A model generated the notes under the pieces. The model searched no databases. It was not told where the DNA came from and worked only from the letters and a program-made list of their open reading frames with translations. 11,376 nucleotides of DNA from Flavobacterium psychrophilum (GTDB lineage Bacteria > Bacteroidota > Bacteroidia > Flavobacteriales > Flavobacteriaceae), in the NCBI GenBank assembly GCA_945905915.1, contig CAMDQL010000055.1:1-11376 (forward strand), given 5' to 3'. Shown piece by piece: positions 7,275 to 11,376 of the stretch; position 1 is the first letter of the stretch; the number at the start of each line of letters is the position of its first letter. The position numbers and the translations under genes are program-made.

Positions 7275-7362
7275 GTTTTTTTTTACTTTTTTTTAAAATA
7301 TTTAAGAACGTTATTATCCGAATCAAAATTTCAGGCAAAATAGTCAGTATTTAAAGCACTTT

Positions 7363-7932
7363 CTACTTTCTTGGAATCCATTTTACTTCATCGGCATTTA
7401 AGTCTAAAGACAACTTTCGTGCCAAGACAAAAAGATAGTCAGAAAGTCGGTTTAAATAAGTAATTACCATTTCATCTGTTGGCTCCATGTCATTTAAATG
7501 AACCGCTAAACGTTCTGCTCTTCTACAAACACAGCGTGCAATATGACAATATGACACTATTGTATGCCCGCCAGGTAACACAAAATGAGTCATTGGTGGT
7601 AAAGCCTCTTCCATTTGATCAATTTCTTTTTCAAGATATTCTACATCTGAAGAAATAATTCCTAAATTTTGAAGTCGAGCTTGTCCGTTTTTTAATTTCT
7701 CTTTTTCGGGAGGAGTTGCTAAAACAGCGCCTACAGTAAATAATCGGTCTTGAACTTCTATCAAAACTTCTTTATACGAAGGATTAATATCTTGATCCCG
7801 AATTAAGCCTATATGCGAATTTAATTCATCTACCGTGCCATAACTTTCAATTCGAATATGGTGTTTAGATACACGAGTTCCACCAAATAGAGCCGTAGTT
7901 CCTGAATCACCTGTTTTTGTATATATTTTCAT
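7363..7932 (-). CDS. ATP:cob(I)alamin adenosyltransferase, PduO type
   Basis: This enzyme transfers the 5'-deoxyadenosyl group of ATP to cob(I)alamin, making adenosylcobalamin, the cofactor of methylmalonyl-CoA mutase. The 189-residue protein is a full-length PduO/MMAB-type helical-bundle adenosyltransferase. The N-terminal ATP-binding segment is TKTGDSGTT (5-13), followed by GTVDELNSHIG (32-42). FVLPGG (117-122) leads into the conserved ARCVCRRAERL (132-142) and NRLSDYLFVLARK (161-173). There is no signal peptide or fused domain, so it acts in the cytosol as the usual trimer. It is transcribed away from the propeller-protein gene at 8056. I see no good -7 box upstream and no clear terminator downstream, so read-through into the DUF2795 gene is possible. 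MeaB at 523-1611 serves the same mutase. Confidence 0.95.
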   Translation of the reverse strand: MKIYTKTGDSGTTALFGGTRVSKHHIRIESYGTVDELNSHIGLIRDQDINPSYKEVLIEVQDRLFTVGAVLATPPEKEKLKNGQARLQNLGIISSDVEYLEKEIDQMEEALPPMTHFVLPGGHTIVSYCHIARCVCRRAERLAVHLNDMEPTDEMVITYLNRLSDYLFVLARKLSLDLNADEVKWIPRK

Positions 7933-7985
7933 TTTCTTTTAACGCTTTTATTACTTCAAAACAATTTAAGTATCTTTTACCAAAA

Positions 7986-8048
7986 TTTGTTTTATTTTAG
8001 TGTAAAAATAGTATTTTTAAAGACTTTTTGAAACTAAAATAGTATTTT
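7986..8048 (+). repeat. paired 13-bp palindromes upstream of the 8056 gene (candidate operator/promoter)
   Basis: AAAATAGTATTTT occurs at 8005-8017 and again at 8036-8048. Each copy is a perfect inverted repeat of six bases around a central G, and the centres are 31 bp apart, about three helical turns. A weaker dyad, TTTTA-GTG-TAAAA, lies at 7995-8007. A possible promoter overlaps the first palindrome: TTTG at 7986-7989 and TATTTTTA at 8012-8019, one base off TAnnTTTG, with a 22-base spacer. The second copy ends 7 bp before the ATG. The 123-bp gap (7933-8055) also has to hold the start of the divergent adenosyltransferase transcript. AT-rich DNA makes such dyads easier to get by chance. Confidence 0.45.
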
Positions 8049-8055
8049 AAAATTT

Positions 8056-8877
8056 ATGGAAAAATTTCAACTTCAAGTCTTTTTAAATATAATTGGAATA
8101 GGTTCAGCATCTGGACTATTATTTCATAATGATTCGTTGTATATAATTTCAGATAACAGCAGTTATTTATATGAATATCAGATTAATAAAAAAGAACTTA
8201 CCAAAATTGCACTGAATACTAATCCAGAAGAAAATATTCCAAAAAAAGAAAAACTTGATTTTGAATCGATTACCAAAAACGAAAACAAACTATATCTTTT
8301 TGGTTCAGGTTCTACAGAAAATCGAAATCTAATGATGACTTATCATCTAGAAAATCAAAAAATAAAGCAAAAAGATTTAAACAAATTATACATTGAGCTT
8401 AGAAAGCTAGCCAATTTAAAAAAAGACGAATTAAATATTGAAGGAGCTATAAGCATTGAAGACAAAATGTACTTATTTCAAAGAGGGAATGGTGGAACTG
8501 GAAAAAATGGACTTTTTATTGTTGAAGATGATAAAACAAAACCAATGTACTTTCATCCTATTTCGCTTCCTAAAATTAATTCCGTTGAATATACTTTTAC
8601 CGATGCAATTTTAGTTCATGATAAATTTTATTTCTTAGCTTCGGCTGAAAATAGCAATTCAACCTACTTAGATGGCGAAATTTTTGGATCTTTAGTTGGG
8701 ATTTTAAACCCAAAAACATTTGAGGTTGAAAAAACAATAGAAATTTCTGACCAACATAAATTCGAAGGCATTACATTTTATAAAGAATCTGCAACTGAAT
8801 TTGAGTTTTTGTTATGCGAGGATAATGACACCGAACTTTTAGAGTCTAAAATTTATAAATTAAAACTGAAAAAATAA
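8056..8877 (+). CDS. predicted beta-propeller protein, DUF6929-like
   Basis: This 273-residue protein is not one I can give a function. It consists of repeated beta-strand blocks of the kind seen in phytase-like or esterase-like propellers. Each block has an acid-glycine or acid-serine turn: SASGLLFHNDSLYIISDN (17-34), LDFESI (67-72) followed by LYLFGSGS (79-86), LNIEGAI (126-132) followed by MYLFQRGNGG (138-147), DAILVHDKFYFLASAE (183-198), and KFEGITFY (235-242). The pattern resembles DUF6929, but that label is tentative. There is no cleavable signal peptide, so the protein is probably cytosolic. The gene ends with tandem stops (TAATAA) only 4 bp from the convergent ABC-F stop. It is more AT-rich and lysine/asparagine-rich than its neighbours. 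Confidence 0.8.
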   Translation: MEKFQLQVFLNIIGIGSASGLLFHNDSLYIISDNSSYLYEYQINKKELTKIALNTNPEENIPKKEKLDFESITKNENKLYLFGSGSTENRNLMMTYHLENQKIKQKDLNKLYIELRKLANLKKDELNIEGAISIEDKMYLFQRGNGGTGKNGLFIVEDDKTKPMYFHPISLPKINSVEYTFTDAILVHDKFYFLASAENSNSTYLDGEIFGSLVGILNPKTFEVEKTIEISDQHKFEGITFYKESATEFEFLLCEDNDTELLESKIYKLKLKK

Positions 8878-8881
8878 TAAA

Positions 8882-10513
8882 TTATTTCTCAATCTCTTTC
8901 AACGAATCCATTTTCTTGTGTGCTAAGAATCCTTTAATGTCTTCAAAATGTTCTTTAACACGTTTGTGACCAAATTCAAATACTTTTTCAGCCAAACCAT
9001 CCAAGAAATCACGGTCGTGAGAAACTAAAATTAATGTTCCGTCAAAATCGCGCAAAGCATCTTTGATGATGTCTTTAGTTTTCATATCCAAGTGATTTGT
9101 TGGCTCATCCAAAATCAACACATTTACTGGTTCTAACAACAATTTAATCATGGCCAAACGCGTTTTTTCGCCACCCGAAAGTACTTTTACTTTCTTTTGA
9201 ATATCATCGCCTTTAAACATGAACGCTCCTAATAAATCTTTGATTTTTGTACGCACATCACCCACTGCAATTTGGTCAATCGTTTCAAAAATAGTCAAAT
9301 CGCCATCTAATAACGACGCTTGATTTTGGGCAAAATAGCCAATTTGAGCGTTATGACCTACTTCTAACTTACCATCAAAATCAATTTCACCCATAATTGC
9401 TTTAATCATGGTTGATTTTCCTTCTCCGTTTTTACCAACTAAAGCTACTTTTTGACCTCTCTCGATTACCATATTAGCATCTTTGAATACTACATGATCG
9501 CCATATGATTTTGACAAACCTTCAACCACCACAGGATATTGTCCAGAGCGAGGCGAAGGCGGGAATTTCAATTTTAAAGCTGAAGTATCTACTTCATCCA
9601 CTTCAATGGGAACAATTTTTTCCAACATTTTTACACGCGATTGCACCGATTCGGTTTTGGAAAAAGTTCCTCTAAAACGATCGATAAACGCTTGATTTTC
9701 GGCAATGAATTTCTGTTGCTCGTCGTATGCTTTTTGTTGGTGAATTCTTCTATCTTTTCGCAATTCTAAATATTCAGAATACACTGCTTTGTAATCATAA
9801 ATGCGTCCCATTGTAACTTCAATAGTACGATTGGTAATATTATCCACAAAGGTTTTATCGTGGGAAATTACCATTACGGCTTTTGCTTGATTAATCAAGA
9901 AATCCTCTAACCACTGAATACTTTCGATATCCATGTGATTGGTAGGCTCATCTAACAGAATTAAATCGGGTTTTTTCAATAAGATTTTTGCTAACTCAAT
10001 TCGCATTCTCCAACCTCCAGAGAATTCTGATGTTTGTCTGTTAAAATCTTCACGTTCAAAACCTAATCCTTTTAATACTTTTTCAACTTCCGCTTCATAA
10101 TTTACTTCTTCTATTGAATAGAATTTTTCAGATAATTCCGAAACACGCTCAATCAATTTCATGTACTCATCACTTTCATAATCAGTACGAACCGTTAATT
10201 GTTCATTAATTTCGTCGATTTCTTTTTTCATGTTCAACACCTCCGCAAACGCTTTTGATGTTTCTTCCATAACGGTACAATCATCAGAAGTTAATAAATG
10301 CTGAGGCAAATAAGCAATTACAGCTTCGCTTGGTGCGGAAATAACGCCTCGAGAAGGTTTATTTTCACCCGCAACAATTTTTAAAAGCGTAGATTTTCCG
10401 GCGCCATTTTTACCCATTAAGGCAATTTTATCGTTTTCATTGATGGCAAAAGTTACTTCACTAAAAAGCGTGGTTCCGCCAAATTCTACGGCTATGTCGT
10501 TTACTGTAATCAT
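8882..10513 (-). CDS. ABC-F family ATPase (ribosome-associated)
   Basis: ABC-F proteins are soluble twin-ATPase factors that bind the ribosomal E site. This one has 543 residues and no membrane domain. The first nucleotide-binding domain has Walker A GKNGAGKST (34-42), signature SGGW (165-168), Walker B LILLDEPTNHMD (184-195) and H-loop SHD (217-219). A charged helical interdomain linker follows (about 245-305). The second domain has GKNGEGKST (360-368), LSGGE (445-449), VLILDEPTNHLD (465-476) and SHD (498-500). Both catalytic glutamates are present. The short linker and the lack of a C-terminal extension resemble housekeeping YbiT-like members more than antibiotic-resistance factors, but the subfamily is not certain. 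It has its own consensus promoter and converges on the propeller gene. Confidence 0.95.
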   Translation of the reverse strand: MITVNDIAVEFGGTTLFSEVTFAINENDKIALMGKNGAGKSTLLKIVAGENKPSRGVISAPSEAVIAYLPQHLLTSDDCTVMEETSKAFAEVLNMKKEIDEINEQLTVRTDYESDEYMKLIERVSELSEKFYSIEEVNYEAEVEKVLKGLGFEREDFNRQTSEFSGGWRMRIELAKILLKKPDLILLDEPTNHMDIESIQWLEDFLINQAKAVMVISHDKTFVDNITNRTIEVTMGRIYDYKAVYSEYLELRKDRRIHQQKAYDEQQKFIAENQAFIDRFRGTFSKTESVQSRVKMLEKIVPIEVDEVDTSALKLKFPPSPRSGQYPVVVEGLSKSYGDHVVFKDANMVIERGQKVALVGKNGEGKSTMIKAIMGEIDFDGKLEVGHNAQIGYFAQNQASLLDGDLTIFETIDQIAVGDVRTKIKDLLGAFMFKGDDIQKKVKVLSGGEKTRLAMIKLLLEPVNVLILDEPTNHLDMKTKDIIKDALRDFDGTLILVSHDRDFLDGLAEKVFEFGHKRVKEHFEDIKGFLAHKKMDSLKEIEK

Positions 10514-10556
10514 TTTTAAAAGGAAAAAGTTTATTTACTGAATTTTTTGAAAGGTG

Positions 10557-10586
10557 CAAAGATAGATTAATTAGTGAATTAGGCAA
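10557..10586 (-). promoter_or_regulatory. sigma-ABfr-type promoter of the ABC-F gene
   Basis: On the - strand, TTG (10586-10584) is followed by exactly 19 bases and then TATCTTTG (10564-10557). This matches TTG-N19-TAnnTTTG without a mismatch. The predicted transcript would have a leader of roughly 35-40 bases before the ATG at 10513. It begins a separate transcript after the terminator at 10606-10633. Confidence 0.75.
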
Positions 10587-10605
10587 TTAGAATGTTTTAA
10601 AGCAA

Positions 10606-10633
10606 TAAAAAAGCTCCTGCAAAACAGAAGCTT
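10606..10633 (-). terminator. rho-independent terminator of the DEAD-like/DUF2007 operon
   Basis: On the - strand, AAGCTTCTG (10633-10625) pairs with CAGGAGCTT (10619-10611) around the loop TTTTG. The 9-bp stem has one wobble and is followed by T residues (10612-10607). It lies 22 bp after the DUF2007 stop and 20 bp before the -33 element of the ABC-F promoter. Confidence 0.88.
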
Positions 10634-10654
10634 AAAGTTATTTATGTATACAAC

Positions 10655-10873
10655 CTACAAACTCATTCTAAATTCTTCTAAAACGGGACTAATTTTTCCA
10701 TAATAGCGTTCATCTACAAATAATTCTACAGCCAAATCAGTGTTTCCAAAACCTGCTAATCGAGCCGATTGTAAATTGTCTTTCTTCATTACATCAACGC
10801 CTACGGCTTCAATTTTTTGTTTTAATGTTTCGGCAAGAATTTCGCTTCCCGAAAAAATTTTCATTATTCCCAT
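10655..10873 (-). CDS. DUF2007 domain-containing protein
   Basis: This 72-residue protein fits DUF2007, sometimes called a putative signal-transducing protein, whose function is not established. KIFSGSEILAETLKQKIEAVGVDV forms the first beta-alpha-beta unit. The conserved DNLQSARLAGFG and DLAVELFVDERYYGK follow, and the protein ends with a helix (PVLEEFRMSL). The fold is a small ferredoxin-like domain. Translation could start at ATG 10873 (MGIMKIF) or at the inner ATG 10864 (MKIF); the latter looks more like family members and is preceded by GGAA. The gene lies 11 bp after the DEAD-like gene and is followed by a strong terminator, so it is the last gene of that operon. Confidence 0.88.
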   Translation of the reverse strand: MGIMKIFSGSEILAETLKQKIEAVGVDVMKKDNLQSARLAGFGNTDLAVELFVDERYYGKISPVLEEFRMSL

Positions 10874-10884
10874 AATTATTTTAT

Positions 10885-11376
10885 TTAATCTTCCATTTCG
10901 AAAAAAAGCGGCTCTATCATTATTCTATCGGCTAAAATTTCAACACGTTCTGTAATTTGAGAACAAAAAAACAAACGTTGCGTTTTTTCGGCACTCATAG
11001 AAAGGCGTTGAATAATTGAATCTTCTCGCTTACGCAACATTTCTTCTACGTCATCAACCACAAACATTTTGATCGTATTCATATTAAATCCTGCCGAGGA
11101 AAACATTTCATTAATACGAATAGGAGTGCCAATCAAGACGTCCATACCTAATGAAATTTGGTTCTTATCATAATCCATATCTCCTTTTTCATGCACACCA
11201 AAAACTCGCAAATTAGCATAATGATTCATTTTCTTGAATGTTTCCAACGCTTCCAATACTTTTTCCTTGTCTTGAACCAAAACTAAAGCACGGGTACTTT
11301 CGCCCACGGGTTTTTCCATTCGCTGAATGACATTCATCAAAATGGTCGTTGTTTTTCCACTTTTTTTAGGCGATTG
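10885..11376 (-). CDS. DEAD-box helicase-like protein, single RecA domain (N-terminus outside window)
   Basis: The frame is open to the window edge, so the 163 visible residues are the C-terminal part; the methionine-like start at 11340 is internal. The fragment opens with a P-loop, SPKKSGKTTT, corresponding to helicase motif I. It continues with LVLVQDKEKVLE (motif Ia position), DVLIGTPIRINEM (motif Ib, normally TPGR), FVVDDVEEML at the DEAD position, and RLFFCSQIT at the motif III (SAT) position. It then ends at IEPLFFEMED. Compared with a true DEAD-box helicase, motif II is DDVE and motif III is not SAT. The whole second RecA domain, with motifs IV-VI, is missing. The frame is intact and the end looks natural, so it does not look like a pseudogene. 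It is probably an RNA-binding or regulatory relative without helicase activity. It shares an operon with the DUF2007 gene. Confidence 0.8.
   Translation of the reverse strand, partial: QSPKKSGKTTTILMNVIQRMEKPVGESTRALVLVQDKEKVLEALETFKKMNHYANLRVFGVHEKGDMDYDKNQISLGMDVLIGTPIRINEMFSSAGFNMNTIKMFVVDDVEEMLRKREDSIIQRLSMSAEKTQRLFFCSQITERVEILADRIMIEPLFFEMED

Noticed and set aside
7275..7362. Terminator after the adenosyltransferase gene
   Set aside because: The region has A/T runs but I found no stable hairpin in front of them.
8056..8110. Signal peptide or membrane anchor on the propeller protein
   Set aside because: The mildly hydrophobic FLNIIGIGSASG stretch is short, lacks a cleavage site, and is better explained as the first propeller strand.
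8882..10513. ABC-F protein as an antibiotic-resistance determinant
   Set aside because: The interdomain linker is short, there is no C-terminal extension, and the setting is housekeeping; nothing points to drug resistance or transfer.
10740..10955. + strand open frame across the DUF2007/helicase-like junction
   Set aside because: It is antisense to two genes that fit known families and has no supporting signal.
1..11376. Defence, phage, CRISPR or other mobile system
   Set aside because: No integrase, transposase, repeat array, tRNA-linked site or toxin-antitoxin pair is visible; the genes are chromosomal housekeeping types.

Overview
The window looks like an ordinary chromosomal segment from a member of the Bacteroidota, most likely Flavobacterium or a close relative. 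It is AT-rich. The proteins have a flavobacterial character: a SecA of about 1,120 residues with lineage-type insertions, and small DUF2795 and DUF2007 proteins. Shine-Dalgarno sequences are essentially absent. Several promoters fit the Bacteroidota sigma-ABfr pattern (TTG, 19 bases, TAnnTTTG), two of them exactly. I see no mobile element, phage gene, CRISPR array, tRNA or rRNA.

Layout. Positions 1-498 (+) hold the 3' end of a MATE efflux transporter and a small acidic protein of unknown function. Positions 523-3069 hold a divergent pair: meaB (-), the G-protein chaperone of methylmalonyl-CoA mutase, and an FAD-linked oxidase of the D-lactate/glycolate type (+). Positions 3066-6980 (-) hold secA followed by a 137-residue hypothetical gene. 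A terminator separates those two genes, and another lies just upstream of secA. Positions 7000-7932 (-) hold a DUF2795 protein and a PduO-type ATP:cob(I)alamin adenosyltransferase. A lone + gene at 8056-8877 encodes a predicted beta-propeller protein and lies downstream of a pair of identical 13-bp palindromes. Positions 8882-10513 (-) encode an ABC-F ATPase. Positions 10655-11376 (-) are the 3' part of a probable operon: a DEAD-box-like protein with a single RecA domain, then a DUF2007 protein, closed by a strong terminator.

How the genes work together. MeaB and the adenosyltransferase are the bacterial counterparts of human MMAA and MMAB. Both serve adenosylcobalamin-dependent methylmalonyl-CoA mutase, although they are not in one operon here and no mutase gene is in the window. 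SecA (protein export), ABC-F (ribosome-associated) and the MATE pump are housekeeping or envelope functions.

I found no convincing new multigene system. The best leads are: the helicase-like protein, which keeps its P-loop but lacks a normal DEAD motif and the second RecA domain; a SecA tail that keeps an RND tripeptide but has no zinc-binding cysteines; a small protein resembling a free-standing domain from larger methyltransferases; terminators abutting the -7 boxes at both ends of secA; and the paired palindromes upstream of the propeller gene.
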